A stretch of 64,000 nucleotides of DNA from an uncultured Prochlorococcus sp. (GCA_902518475.1 CABYGI010000001.1:62001-126000); one strand, 5' to 3'; shown: positions 46,225 through 55,614, counted from the stretch's first letter. Notes: generated by a model from the letters alone, not told the origin. Made by a program: numbers and translations.

Positions 46225-46844
46225 AAATAAATTATTGATTTAACTCTTTTATCTGTTGCCTTAAAACTTAGGGATTTAGTATTAATATCATAGTAAGCAT
46301 TTTCTGAAGTTGTTTCATATTTATTATCATTATTTTCACCTTTTACTATATATTTTACAGGATTAAAAAATTCAATAATATTGTCAGAACCCAACTTTGC
46401 TTTTCCTGAATATAGGATGATATTTTGATCCTCAAATTTTATATTTCCCTCTAAAAGATAGGTTTTAGTCTCTTCTATGTTCCAAACAAAATTATCAGCA
46501 TATATGAATTCCTCATCTTGATTAACAGTTTTTAATTCCACATTCCCTTTCAATTTTAGGAGTTTATTGTTATCTGATAATGTGGATTCATTTGAACTAA
46601 TAATATATTCAATTTCTTCTCCATTAAAAATATTTATTATGGGTTTTTCTGATTCATAAATTAATTTTATATTGTTATAAATTGAATTTGGACTGGTCAA
46701 TGAATATATTTTTTCACCTTTTTTAGAGAAAATATTCATATCTAAACTATCTATTTTTTGTATCGCTTTATTTTTGATTACATTTGGGGCACAACCAAGC
46801 ATAACAAATGGTAAGAAAATTATTAAACTATAAATGTTTCTCAT
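46221..46844 (-). CDS. LptC-like LPS export lipoprotein
   Basis: 207 residues. It begins with a short signal ending in a lipobox (MLGC at 16-19), then repeated beta-strand segments such as LKLKGNVELKTVNQDEEFIYAD and YLLEGNIKFEDQNIILYSGKAKL, the OstA/LptC-like beta-jellyroll. It probably carries lipopolysaccharide from inner to outer membrane. The start overlaps the stop of metG by 17 bases. Confidence 0.85.
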   Translation of the reverse strand: MRNIYSLIIFLPFVMLGCAPNVIKNKAIQKIDSLDMNIFSKKGEKIYSLTSPNSIYNNIKLIYESEKPIINIFNGEEIEYIISSNESTLSDNNKLLKLKGNVELKTVNQDEEFIYADNFVWNIEETKTYLLEGNIKFEDQNIILYSGKAKLGSDNIIEFFNPVKYIVKGENNDNKYETTSENAYYDINTKSLSFKATDKRVKSIIYF

Positions 46845-48372
46845 ACTCCAGCTTATTTATGATTGGACTAGGTTTGGGAAGACATGAATTGCTATTTAGT
46901 AATCCCCAACTTAATTGTTGTTCCCAAGAAATTTCCTCTTTGTATATTGAACCAAGTTGTTTATTAATTTTTGAAGATAATTCGGGTAATAAAGGTAGTA
47001 ATAATAATCCTATTATTCGGGTACTTTCTAATACGTTGTAAATAATTTCTTTAACTTGGGGTAAATTATCTTTATTTTTTATTAAAATCCATGGCTGTTC
47101 ATCATTCAAATACAAATTTGTATGAATTGCTAGGCTAAGAACTTCATTAGCTGCAAGGTCTAATTTGTAGATATCAAAGTTATGAATATATTTTTTAACA
47201 GCAATTTTGGCATAATTCTTTAATTTATTTTCACTTAAAAAATTATCGTTATTTGGCACTTTATTATCAAACCATTTTCTAGACATAGATGATGTTCTAT
47301 TTAGTAAATTACCAATTGTATTGGCTAAGTCATTATTGATAATGTCAACAAATCTTTTATCTTGAAAATCTCCATCATTTCCTAGTGATATGTCTTTAAT
47401 GAGGTACCACCTTACAGGATCATTTCCATATTTTGAAAGCAATAGGTCAGGGTCGAGTACATTTCCTAAGCTTTTACCCATTTTTTGGCCCTCCCTAGTA
47501 AGAAACCCATGTCCAAAAACTTTTTTAGGCACTTTCATATCAGCAGAGATGAGCATTGCAGGCCAATATACAGCATGGAATCTCAATATATCTTTACCAA
47601 TTAAATGAACATCAGCGGGCCATCCACCTTTAATTGATTTTTCCAATGTATGTTCTGTTGCATCAGAACTAATGGCACTTACATATCCAAGTAAAGCGTC
47701 AAACCATACATAAAAAGTATGTTTATCGTAACCAGGCACAGGAATCCCCCATGAGACATTTGTTCTTGAAATTGAAAAATCCTTCAAACCTCTAGAAACA
47801 AAATTTATAATTTCATTTTTTCTTTCAATTGGCTCTATAAAAGAAGGTTCGTTGATAATTTTCTCAATTTCTTTTTGATATTTTGAAAGCCTAAAAAAGA
47901 GATTCTCTTCATTTTTCCATTCTAGATTTTTTTGATGTATGGGGCACTTGTATGTTGATGAGTTTTCTGGATTATCTTTAAATTCTTCACAACCGACGCA
48001 ATACCAACCTTTTTGAACTCCCATATAGATATCATCTGATGCTTTTACTCTTTCATAAAATTCATTAACAACAAATTCATGATTTTTTGAGCTTGTTCTT
48101 ATAAATTTATCAAAGGATATATTCCAATTTTTCCAATTATTATTAAAGACTTCTGAGATTTCATCACAATGTGATTTTGGTTCAATACCCTTTTCATTAG
48201 CTGTTCTTTGTATTTTCAAACCATGTTCATCAACACCAGTGATGAACATAACATCTTCACCTGCAAGCCTTTTATACCTAGCTATTGAGTCACAAATGAT
48301 TGTTGTATATACACTTCCTAAATGAGGCTTATCATTAACATAGTATAAAGGTGTAGTAATGACAAAAGTCAT
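46828..48372 (-). CDS. metG: methionyl-tRNA synthetase
   Basis: 514 residues. Class I enzyme with the HIGH-like PHLGSVYT and KMSKS-like KMGKSLGN. A single zinc knuckle lies at about 125-150 (CVGCEEF, then CPIH). The short length without a C-terminal dimer domain agrees with cyanobacterial and plastid forms. It charges both tRNA-Met species found in this window. It leads the lptC gene on the minus strand. Confidence 0.96.
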   Translation of the reverse strand: MTFVITTPLYYVNDKPHLGSVYTTIICDSIARYKRLAGEDVMFITGVDEHGLKIQRTANEKGIEPKSHCDEISEVFNNNWKNWNISFDKFIRTSSKNHEFVVNEFYERVKASDDIYMGVQKGWYCVGCEEFKDNPENSSTYKCPIHQKNLEWKNEENLFFRLSKYQKEIEKIINEPSFIEPIERKNEIINFVSRGLKDFSISRTNVSWGIPVPGYDKHTFYVWFDALLGYVSAISSDATEHTLEKSIKGGWPADVHLIGKDILRFHAVYWPAMLISADMKVPKKVFGHGFLTREGQKMGKSLGNVLDPDLLLSKYGNDPVRWYLIKDISLGNDGDFQDKRFVDIINNDLANTIGNLLNRTSSMSRKWFDNKVPNNDNFLSENKLKNYAKIAVKKYIHNFDIYKLDLAANEVLSLAIHTNLYLNDEQPWILIKNKDNLPQVKEIIYNVLESTRIIGLLLLPLLPELSSKINKQLGSIYKEEISWEQQLSWGLLNSNSCLPKPSPIINKLEYEKHL

Positions 48373-48441
48373 AAAGCTTTTTTTATTAATACTAACAGAT
48401 ATTTTTTAAACTAATAACAACGTATTATATTTATTATCTTA

Positions 48442-49626
48442 TTAATAAATAAACTCTAAAAGATTACTATCATTTATAATATATTTAACTTTATATGTTT
48501 TATTACTATATATTTCTATTGATACAAAAAGAGTAATAAGTATTTCTAGTGAATAATCTGGAAAATAAACCAAAGCAATATTTTTTTTATGATTAATCCA
48601 CTTAACAAATATTATTTTATAAAAAGCTTTTTTTTCATTATTAAAAAATAATGTTAAATACTTAAATTTATCATTTTTAAAAATATTATTATTCTCTGAT
48701 TGTCTATTCTTTGAATAATCAATAATCTTAGATACTGAATCTTTACTTAGAGCTTCGTAATTATTAATTTTATTATAGACTTGCCTTTGTATAATTAAAT
48801 CTAGATATCTTCTTAATGGTGATGTGCATTGTACATACATTTTAAGGCCTAATGATTCATGGATTCCTGGCTTAGTAGTTATGTAACTTCTTCCCATATA
48901 TTGTTTTAATATTATATATTTAATATCACTATCATTGTACCTATTAAGTATTTCAGATGGACTGCAGTTTAATTTCTGGATCCTAAATGCAGCCGCTAAA
49001 TTATATTTATCAATAAATAAACTTGTTACATAACCCATTAATATCATGGATTCTGCAACTATAATTTGTGATATTGTTTTCTCTAATTTAGTTAGTATGA
49101 TCTTGTCCTCATATAATTTAATTTTACTATTAGGACTTTCAAAAATAATTGCTCCTTGTTTTTTCCTAAATTTAATACTTTTTTCTAACAAATTTTTAAT
49201 CTCAATTAATTCTATTTCTTCTTTAGGTTCTATTTCTAATATTTCATTTGCATCTTCATATGTTAATTGATATTTTGGTTTTATTATTGCTTCAGTTATT
49301 TCAAATTTATTTATTGATCCATCGTCATTGAATTCTATTGCTGCACTAATAGTTTCTGAAACTTTATTTTGAGCTAGATTTGCCTTTTCAAGAATATCTT
49401 CAGGTAGCATTGGGACATATTGATCAATTAAATATAAACTACTATTTCTCTTTCTTGCATTTAAATCAACATTAGAGTCATGCAAAAAGAGTTTGCATGG
49501 ATTACTAATATGTATCCATAAATTTTTTTTATTTCCTTCTTTTATTTCTAATGAAAAAGCGTCATCAACCTCATGTGGATCATCAGAGTCAATAATATAT
49601 GTTTTTAAATTAGTTAAATCTTTCAA
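48442..49626 (-). CDS. minimal catalytic RNB-domain ribonuclease
   Basis: 394 residues made of little more than an RNase II catalytic domain. The metal-binding Asp cluster is present near the N-terminus (IIDSDDPHEVDDAF, about 11-24), as is the TSPLRRYLDL motif near residue 270 that holds the catalytic Arg. There is no cold-shock or S1 domain, whereas E. coli RNase II is 644 residues with both. A larger paralogue with those domains but a dead active site lies at 31.6 kb. It directly follows the metG region on the minus strand. Confidence 0.9.
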   Translation of the reverse strand: MKDLTNLKTYIIDSDDPHEVDDAFSLEIKEGNKKNLWIHISNPCKLFLHDSNVDLNARKRNSSLYLIDQYVPMLPEDILEKANLAQNKVSETISAAIEFNDDGSINKFEITEAIIKPKYQLTYEDANEILEIEPKEEIELIEIKNLLEKSIKFRKKQGAIIFESPNSKIKLYEDKIILTKLEKTISQIIVAESMILMGYVTSLFIDKYNLAAAFRIQKLNCSPSEILNRYNDSDIKYIILKQYMGRSYITTKPGIHESLGLKMYVQCTSPLRRYLDLIIQRQVYNKINNYEALSKDSVSKIIDYSKNRQSENNNIFKNDKFKYLTLFFNNEKKAFYKIIFVKWINHKKNIALVYFPDYSLEILITLFVSIEIYSNKTYKVKYIINDSNLLEFIY

Positions 49627-49670
49627 ATATTTGAGATATTAATTATAGTTTCAACTACATTCAATATAAA

Positions 49671-49892
49671 TTATCCTTCAGGATTTACGAAGGGTAAAAG
49701 AGCTACAATTCTGGCTCTCTTTACAGCTAATGTAAGATCTCTTTGTTGCTTAGAGGTTAAACCTGTCATCCTTCTTGGTAGGATTTTGCCTCTCTCAGTT
49801 ATGAATTTTTTTAGTAGTTCTACATCTTTATAGTCAATAGGATCCCCTGGTTTGATAGGTGATAATTGTTTTTTAAAAATTGAATTAGGCAT
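49671..49892 (-). CDS. rpsR: 30S ribosomal protein S18
   Basis: 73 residues. The core [23 protein letters not shown], then [26 protein letters not shown], is the bS18 signature. It follows rpmG on the same strand, 17 bases apart, the usual cyanobacterial order. Confidence 0.97.
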   Translation of the reverse strand: MPNSIFKKQLSPIKPGDPIDYKDVELLKKFITERGKILPRRMTGLTSKQQRDLTLAVKRARIVALLPFVNPEG

Positions 49893-49909
49893 GATTTAAT
49901 TTGATTTGA

Positions 49910-50104
49910 TTACTTAATTTCTTTGTGAATTGTCATCCTGTTTAAATGAGGATTAAACTTTTTTAGTTCTAATCTTTCAGTTGTATTTCTACGATTCTTT
50001 TCAGTAGTATATCTTGAGACACCATTTGATCTCTTAGGATCTGTGCTTGTCCTAGCTTCAGTACATTCCAGGGTCACTACAACTCTTGTCCCTTTTTTGG
50101 CCAT
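49910..50104 (-). CDS. rpmG: 50S ribosomal protein L33
   Basis: 64 residues from [17 protein letters not shown]. The usual bL33 start is at ATG 50104; the open frame continues 16 codons upstream, but those are not part of the family. [19 protein letters not shown] and the C-terminal [12 protein letters not shown] are diagnostic. It is divergent from pheT. Confidence 0.96.
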   Translation of the reverse strand: MAKKGTRVVVTLECTEARTSTDPKRSNGVSRYTTEKNRRNTTERLELKKFNPHLNRMTIHKEIK

Positions 50105-50205
50105 TTTAATTAATGCTTTATTGTATAATTTTCTATTGTACATCTTCAACAAACTTTTTTGAAGATATACTCATTTCTTTTATCATCATTGATTAAAAAA
50201 TATAT

Positions 50206-52650
50206 ATGAAAGTTTCTCAAAATTGGCTGAATAATTTAGTAGAAATTACTTCTAGTCCCGAAGATCTCTCTGAGAAATTGTCTATTGGTGGATTTGAGGT
50301 TGAATCATTAGAAGATTGTTCAGAAAATGTAAATGGTGTTGTTTTAGGTAAGGTATTATCTGTTTTAAAACACGAAGGATCTGACAAACTTTCAATTTGC
50401 CAAGTCGATATTGGTAATTCAAAGAATTTACAAATTATCTGTGGTGCGCGCAATATTAAACCAAATATTTATGTTTATGTTGCTACTGTCGGCGCGAAAT
50501 TAAATGCTGTTGATTTAACTATTAAAAGAAGTGAAATTCGAGGTGTCATGAGTGAAGGAATGATATGTTCACTGCAGGAACTGGGTTTAGAGGACTCTAG
50601 CGAAGGGATAGAGATAATTGATGATGATTTAGCCTTAAAATATGAACTGGGCACTCCAGGGTCTGAATTGCTTAAATTAAATGATTTTATATATGATTTA
50701 GCCATTACAGCTAATAGACCTGACGGAATGTCTGTTGTAGGTATAGCACGTGAAATTTCTGCCCTTTTAGAATCCACCTTAAATTTTCCAGAATTAAACC
50801 ATAAATATAATATTCATTTACTTAAGGGAATTAAATTATGTCCAGAGGCTATAGAATCAAATTGCATTTATACAATAAGCTGCATTGATGGAGTAAATGG
50901 AGAGAAATTATCGCCAAATTGGCTTAAAGACCGTATAGAAAAATCAGGTATAAAATCTATTAATCTTCTAGTTGATTTGACAAATTATATTCTTTTAGAA
51001 CAAGGTCAACCTTTACATGCGTTTGATAAAGATAAACTGTCAAACTTAATTGGTAAGGAAGTCTCTCCAGATGATTTCTCTGTAAGAAAAGGCAAGGATA
51101 ATGAAAGCCTTATTTGCTTAGATGGTAAAGAATATGAATTAAATGACAATATCACAGTTGTTACTTGTTGTGATAAACCGGTAGCTATTGCTGGTGTGAT
51201 AGGCGGTTTAGAGACTTCTGTAACTAATACCACCTCATCTATTTACCTTGAAGGAGCTGTTTTTAATCCAGTTACTATAAGAAAATCATCAAAGGCGGTT
51301 GGCATAAGAACAGAATCTAGCAGCAGGTATGAAAAAGGGATTTCATCAAAAAATACAATAAGTGCAGTGACAAGGGCAATTAATCTTTTAGAAGAATATT
51401 TTTCCATTAATTCACCAATCATCAATACTTCGAATTTAATTAAAAATGAGGATATATTTATTAAACTACGAAGAAATCGAATACATAAAATTCTTGGTCC
51501 ATTAATAATTAATGATCAATTTGAAAAAAGAAATTTATCTGATAATGAAATAGTTGATAAATTAACACTCATAGGTTGTACTTTAAAGAATAAAGAATAT
51601 GGCTGGGATGTAGCAGTAATCCCAAATAGATCACATGATTTAATAAGAGAAATAGATTTAATTGAAGAAATTGCGAGATTAATAGGTTATGACAGATTCG
51701 ACTTAAACCTTCCTAATCCAATTAAGCCTGGAAAATTGTCATCAGAACAGTTGGCATTGAGAAAACTAAAAAATGGTTTTACAGAAAATGGTTTTAACGA
51801 GGTACTAAGCTACTCTATTGTTCCCGAAGATAATGAAAAACTTATAAAGATTTCTAATCCTTTGTTATTAGAAACTAGTTGTCTAAGAGATAATATCTGG
51901 AAAGAACATTTGGAGATAGTAAATCGTAATATAAAAGCTGGACAAACAAGTTGTAATATATTTGAAATTGGAAATGTTTTTCAAAAGAAATCTGAGTTCA
52001 TTCAAGAAGAAGTTCTAAATGGTTCCATTTATGGAAATAGAAAATTTGGAAAATGGATAAATTCGGATAAAGATAACGATTTAAATTATTTCCAGGCCAG
52101 AGGGAAGTTAAAGGAGGCTTTATCATCATTGAATATAAAAATTGAGGATAAACCTACTGATTCAATTGATTTTCTTCATCCAGGAAGAACAGCGAAATTA
52201 TTTATTGAAGGGAAAGATGCGGGCTATTTTGGTGAAATACATCCCAAACTAATATTAGAAAAGAAGTCATTAAAAAAAGTTTATTTGTTTTGCATAAATG
52301 TTTCTATCCTTTTGGGAGCTAGTACAAGAAAAAATAAATGGATTCCAATATATAAGCCATACCCAATTGTTCCGAAAATGGAAAGGGATATAAATTTTGT
52401 TTTCAGTAAGAAATTTTTAATTAGCGAAATAACAACACAGATAAGAAAAACTGGAAAGAATCTCTTGGAGGATGTTAGTTTAATTGATGTTTTTGAAGAT
52501 ACTAAATTTGGAGATGATCATATAAGTTATACATTTAGATTATCTTATAGAAATAAAGATAAAACATTACTAGACTCGGACATAACATCAATACATTCAA
52601 ATATCATATCTAATATTGAAAAATGCTTTAATACCAAATTGAGAAATTAA
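50206..52650 (+). CDS. pheT: phenylalanyl-tRNA synthetase beta subunit
   Basis: 814 residues. The N-terminal tRNA-binding (EMAP-like) domain lies at about 40-150 (VVLGKVLSVLKHEGSDKLSIC). It is followed by the B3/B4 editing region (EQGQPLHAFDKDKL, IYLEGAVFNP, GIRTESSSRYEKG), the central B5 domain, the pseudo-synthetase core (NGFNEVLSYSIVP, FLHPGRTAKL) and the C-terminal FDX-ACB domain (KMERDINFVF). It pairs with PheS encoded elsewhere. Standalone gene. Confidence 0.96.
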   Translation: MKVSQNWLNNLVEITSSPEDLSEKLSIGGFEVESLEDCSENVNGVVLGKVLSVLKHEGSDKLSICQVDIGNSKNLQIICGARNIKPNIYVYVATVGAKLNAVDLTIKRSEIRGVMSEGMICSLQELGLEDSSEGIEIIDDDLALKYELGTPGSELLKLNDFIYDLAITANRPDGMSVVGIAREISALLESTLNFPELNHKYNIHLLKGIKLCPEAIESNCIYTISCIDGVNGEKLSPNWLKDRIEKSGIKSINLLVDLTNYILLEQGQPLHAFDKDKLSNLIGKEVSPDDFSVRKGKDNESLICLDGKEYELNDNITVVTCCDKPVAIAGVIGGLETSVTNTTSSIYLEGAVFNPVTIRKSSKAVGIRTESSSRYEKGISSKNTISAVTRAINLLEEYFSINSPIINTSNLIKNEDIFIKLRRNRIHKILGPLIINDQFEKRNLSDNEIVDKLTLIGCTLKNKEYGWDVAVIPNRSHDLIREIDLIEEIARLIGYDRFDLNLPNPIKPGKLSSEQLALRKLKNGFTENGFNEVLSYSIVPEDNEKLIKISNPLLLETSCLRDNIWKEHLEIVNRNIKAGQTSCNIFEIGNVFQKKSEFIQEEVLNGSIYGNRKFGKWINSDKDNDLNYFQARGKLKEALSSLNIKIEDKPTDSIDFLHPGRTAKLFIEGKDAGYFGEIHPKLILEKKSLKKVYLFCINVSILLGASTRKNKWIPIYKPYPIVPKMERDINFVFSKKFLISEITTQIRKTGKNLLEDVSLIDVFEDTKFGDDHISYTFRLSYRNKDKTLLDSDITSIHSNIISNIEKCFNTKLRN

Positions 52651-52669
52651 TTGTATTACTAATCTAATA

Positions 52670-52714
52670 TGAGACTAAAATTTAGTCTATTTATTATTCT
52701 TATATAAGACGAAT
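52670..52714. repeat. 45-bp repeat, copy 1
   Basis: Begins TGAGACTA and ends around TCTTATATAAGA, 20 bases after the pheT stop. The two end motifs are at the same spacing (29-30 bases) as in the other two copies, while the centre differs. It includes GACTAAA-A-TTTAGTC, and a further inverted pair TTATTATTC (52691-52699) and GAATAATAA (52711-52719). Confidence 0.7.
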
Positions 52715-52756
52715 AATAACCCTATAAAACTAAGTAATGTTGTAATATAGAAGGTG

Positions 52757-53002
52757 ATGATCAATATTCTTTCTCTATTACTATCTTCAGTGCTGTGGGT
52801 GCAAGTACCTCAGTGGTCAAATGATTGGTCAAAATGTGCTGTTGATGTTCCTGACAGTTCCTGTCATTGGTACATAACTGCACCTGATAACACTTTTGGT
52901 GAAGGATTTGATTGGGCAAGCGCGCCTTGGTTTGACGCAAACGGTTTAAGCGATGTCCCTAGTATCGATAAACAAACTGCTATTCAAAAGCTCCAAAATT
53001 AG
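52757..53002 (+). CDS. small secreted protein, hypothetical (81 aa)
   Basis: 81 residues from ATG 52757 with GGTG a few bases upstream. The N-terminus INILSLLLSSVLWV looks like a signal peptide with a short h-region, followed by an acidic mature part with two Cys (KCAVDVPDSSCHWY) that could form a disulphide and a Trp-rich run. No family recognised. It sits between copies 1 and 2 of the 45-bp repeat, transcribed away from pheT. Confidence 0.65.
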   Translation: MINILSLLLSSVLWVQVPQWSNDWSKCAVDVPDSSCHWYITAPDNTFGEGFDWASAPWFDANGLSDVPSIDKQTAIQKLQN

Positions 53003-53185
53003 TAGTACTGTCTTTAAGACAGTGCACTAAGACATAAAAGCATGTAATAGCAAGACTTATTAGCAATTATTAATTTCTTGGACATTGAAAGGACATAATT
53101 AATTTATTTATTATTCATTTTTTAATTCTTCCAAGGCATTCGATTCATTCAAATTGACAAATTAATATATCTTACTTATCTACTA

Positions 53186-53230
53186 TGAGACTATATAGTA
53201 GACTTATAATAAGTCTTATATAAGAAGTAC
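53186..53230. repeat. 45-bp repeat, copy 2
   Basis: Begins TGAGACTA and contains the perfect palindrome AGACTTAT-A-ATAAGTCT, then TCTTATATAAGA, also self-complementary. It lies in the gap between the secreted protein and the RHH-J gene. Copy 2 is the most symmetric of the three. Confidence 0.75.
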
Positions 53231-53348
53231 TATACAACTAAATTTATATTTTTTAAATACAATTTTATTTTAGATTTCATGAATAGATAATTATTGTTTT
53301 CATAAATTTAAAAAAATCAAATATTTTCAACATAACAGCTTTCTTATA

Positions 53349-53393
53349 TGAGACTATTAATTGGACTTATAATTAGTCTTATTTAAGAATTAG
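53349..53393. repeat. 45-bp repeat, copy 3
   Basis: Begins TGAGACTA, centre GGACTTATAATTAGTCT (near-palindrome), end TCTTATTTAAGA. It ends eight bases before the stop codon of the minus-strand RHH-J gene, so it follows that gene. Copy 3 differs from copy 2 mainly in the centre. Confidence 0.75.
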
Positions 53394-53400
53394 TATACTT

Positions 53401-54408
53401 CTATCTATATAGATTTTTTAACAATTGATAGGCTTCATTTAATTTTCTCATTTGATCTGTTGAACCTCCAGCATCTGGATGCGTCTCTAAAGCGATTGAT
53501 TTATAGGCCTCCCTAATTTTACGGAACGTATGAGCTGATCCTGCGGATGTTGATAAATTCAATAATTTAAGTGCTCCATGTACTGTCATTGTTGAGTCCA
53601 ATGTTTCAAATGAATTTGATCTATTATTTCTCTTAAATCTACTTACAAACCTTCTCATAAGTGTTGGTATTCTATTTATCAAATCTGATGTAGCAAAAGG
53701 GTCTTCCAAAACGCCAATCATTAATAAAACAATTTCAAGGGATGGATTTTTCTTTATCCAAAATGGGCATAATTCTGACATTAATTTATTGGCTGCAGTC
53801 CATGTAAAGGGTAGATTTTCAGTTCCTTCAAGATTTGGCCATATATCCCTTTCAAACCAATCCATCGATGCTTCTATTATATGATCATTAGGAACTGATC
53901 CATATAAGGTTTTCCAATGACTAATTAACTCAATTCGACATTTTATTAATTCAGTTTCTTTAATTGTATTAATTTGAATATCATTAATTTTCTCATTTAA
54001 TTTTTCACTATTAATACTTCTTTTTAGATTCTTTACTTTTTTTTCAACAAAATTGGGAAGGCTTATGTTTGAGTTTGCTTTTTCTTTAATTTGATTTTTA
54101 TTTGTAAATCTTTTATTCAAAGATATCTCATTAACTTCTTTTTTTACGTCTGATTTAATTAATACCAATGCAGTATCTTCATCAATATTTAAATTTTCAT
54201 TATTATCCTTCTTGTTAAAGTCTATTTCTTGCTGTTGGTTCTTAGGTAGTAAATCATCTTCTTGAAGAAGTTCTTTAAGTATCTTTTCAATTACAGGTCC
54301 TCTTGCTCTAAATCCCCACTCTTTTCGTAATTGATCAAACCTGGAAATTAGTTCCTCAGGTAAATCAATTGAAATTCTTTTTGTATTTGAATTTTCAGGA
54401 ATATTCAA
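53401..54408 (-). CDS. ribbon-helix-helix plus J-domain fusion protein
   Basis: 335 residues. The first 50 residues form a ribbon-helix-helix DNA-binding module (KRISIDLPEELISRFDQLRK and PVIEKILKELLQ). A long charged linker (about 55-150) leads to a helical middle domain with WKTLYGSVPNDHIIEASMDW, and the C-terminal 45 residues form a J-domain with the required HPD (THPDAGGSTDQMRKLNEAYQLL). J-domains activate Hsp70, so this could place DnaK on a DNA-bound complex. I do not recognise a named family for the combination. Three 45-bp palindromic repeats lie downstream of its 3' end. Confidence 0.8.
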   Translation of the reverse strand: MNIPENSNTKRISIDLPEELISRFDQLRKEWGFRARGPVIEKILKELLQEDDLLPKNQQQEIDFNKKDNNENLNIDEDTALVLIKSDVKKEVNEISLNKRFTNKNQIKEKANSNISLPNFVEKKVKNLKRSINSEKLNEKINDIQINTIKETELIKCRIELISHWKTLYGSVPNDHIIEASMDWFERDIWPNLEGTENLPFTWTAANKLMSELCPFWIKKNPSLEIVLLMIGVLEDPFATSDLINRIPTLMRRFVSRFKRNNRSNSFETLDSTMTVHGALKLLNLSTSAGSAHTFRKIREAYKSIALETHPDAGGSTDQMRKLNEAYQLLKNLYR

Positions 54409-54552
54409 TAATATTTTCTTGAATAGTATGGAATTTATTTAATTTTATTAAAAAAAAATTGAAAGTCCATATGGATAATTGTTTTTAAATTAAAACCAAT
54501 TTATTTTCATGTCACAAGTCAATTATGTATCTTTTTATAATAAAAATAAAAA

Positions 54553-54732
54553 ATGTTTAATTGTTATTTCAAGTCATCTACAGAAAAAAAGAGCTTCTAT
54601 CAACATAAGAAACTAGAAATGCTCAATTATATTAAGGATTCACTTGAACGTAAAATAGCCTCCGTAACAGCATCTATAGAAGTTCTAGAAAGCCAAATAA
54701 GCAGGGATAAGGAAGTTGAATTAACTAACTAG
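54553..54732 (+). CDS. small coiled-coil protein (59 aa)
   Basis: ATG 54553 to TAG 54732. A later ATG (MLNYIKDSLERK) may be the true start. The C-terminal half is a long amphipathic helix (KIASVTASIEVLESQISRDKE) typical of a coiled coil. No family recognised. It converges on the ATP adenylyltransferase gene three bases away. Confidence 0.55.
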   Translation: MFNCYFKSSTEKKSFYQHKKLEMLNYIKDSLERKIASVTASIEVLESQISRDKEVELTN

Positions 54733-54735
54733 TAT

Positions 54736-55566
54736 TCAAACAAAACATTCTAGTAGTTTTTCAGGACCAAATTTCTTTAAATAATTAATATTTGAACTTT
54801 CAGTTACTAATAGATATCCTGCAAATCCTAAACCGTTGATACTGAAACCATGAATATGATCATTTTTTCTCTTTATAATGGCGATCCATTTATTTGTTAT
54901 TAAAATATTATAAGGATATATCGGTTTCTTATCACTAATAGGGTCCCCGAGTCCTAATTTCTTGCATAATTCTAAGTAAAATTCAAAAAGACATGATGGA
55001 TTTTCTAAAAAATTAAATTTGGATACAATAATATTTTTTTTAAGCTTACTATCTAAATCTTTATATGAGTTCATCTCTAAAAACCACTTTTCTCTAGGGC
55101 ATGATATCTCACCTTTAGATCTACGCAGAAGTTGAAAATGTCTGTGAGGTTGACTTGCTCCCGCAACTGGAGAACTATTGAAAAACCACAATCCACTAGT
55201 ATCTTTATTAACTTGTTGGATCGCTCTCCAATCTTGAATATCTAACCATCCATTTTGAGGTTTCCATTTATTTGTAATAAGTAAAATATGACCTTTTTGT
55301 ACAGGGTACTTATTTAATATTAGTTGATGATTATCACCTATTTTATCTATTTCTAGTATCTTTTCCCAAGGACAAAATGGATTTTGCATAGGACCATAAA
55401 TTTTTTTTTTATTAAATTTTGAAGTATCGAGTTTCCTAATTATGAAGTCGTCTTTTCCATATAAATCTCTTGTAATAATATCAGTTTTGAGAGGATATAA
55501 TGATTCATCATCAATTGATAATCGAGTTTGTTCTAGTGCTTTTTCCCAATATATTTCCAAACTCAT
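54736..55566 (-). CDS. ATP adenylyltransferase (Ap4A phosphorylase)
   Basis: 276 residues. It splits diadenosine tetraphosphate with phosphate. The catalytic HIT-like segment is SPVAGASQPHRHFQLL (central His about 140), and NKYPVQKGHILLITNKW is also family-specific. The fold is that of the fungal and cyanobacterial APA group. Its role in stress nucleotide control is inferred from the family. Confidence 0.87.
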   Translation of the reverse strand: MSLEIYWEKALEQTRLSIDDESLYPLKTDIITRDLYGKDDFIIRKLDTSKFNKKKIYGPMQNPFCPWEKILEIDKIGDNHQLILNKYPVQKGHILLITNKWKPQNGWLDIQDWRAIQQVNKDTSGLWFFNSSPVAGASQPHRHFQLLRRSKGEISCPREKWFLEMNSYKDLDSKLKKNIIVSKFNFLENPSCLFEFYLELCKKLGLGDPISDKKPIYPYNILITNKWIAIIKRKNDHIHGFSINGLGFAGYLLVTESSNINYLKKFGPEKLLECFV

Positions 55567-55614
55567 TTAAATAAAATTATCATTATCATTTTAAAAAAAA
55601 AATTAAACTTGTAA

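Larger units (their letters stand above)
53003..53400. other. intergenic region with hairpin and two 45-bp repeats
   Basis: About 400 bases without a gene. A perfect palindrome ACTGTCTT-T-AAGACAGT (53007-53023) comes five bases after the stop of the secreted protein gene. Repeat copies 2 and 3 follow. Otherwise AT-rich; no small gene with a supported start was found. Confidence 0.65.

Noticed and set aside
50105-50152. Longer N-terminus for ribosomal protein L33
   Set aside because: The extra 16 residues are not found in the family and the standard MAKKGTR start at 50104 is present.
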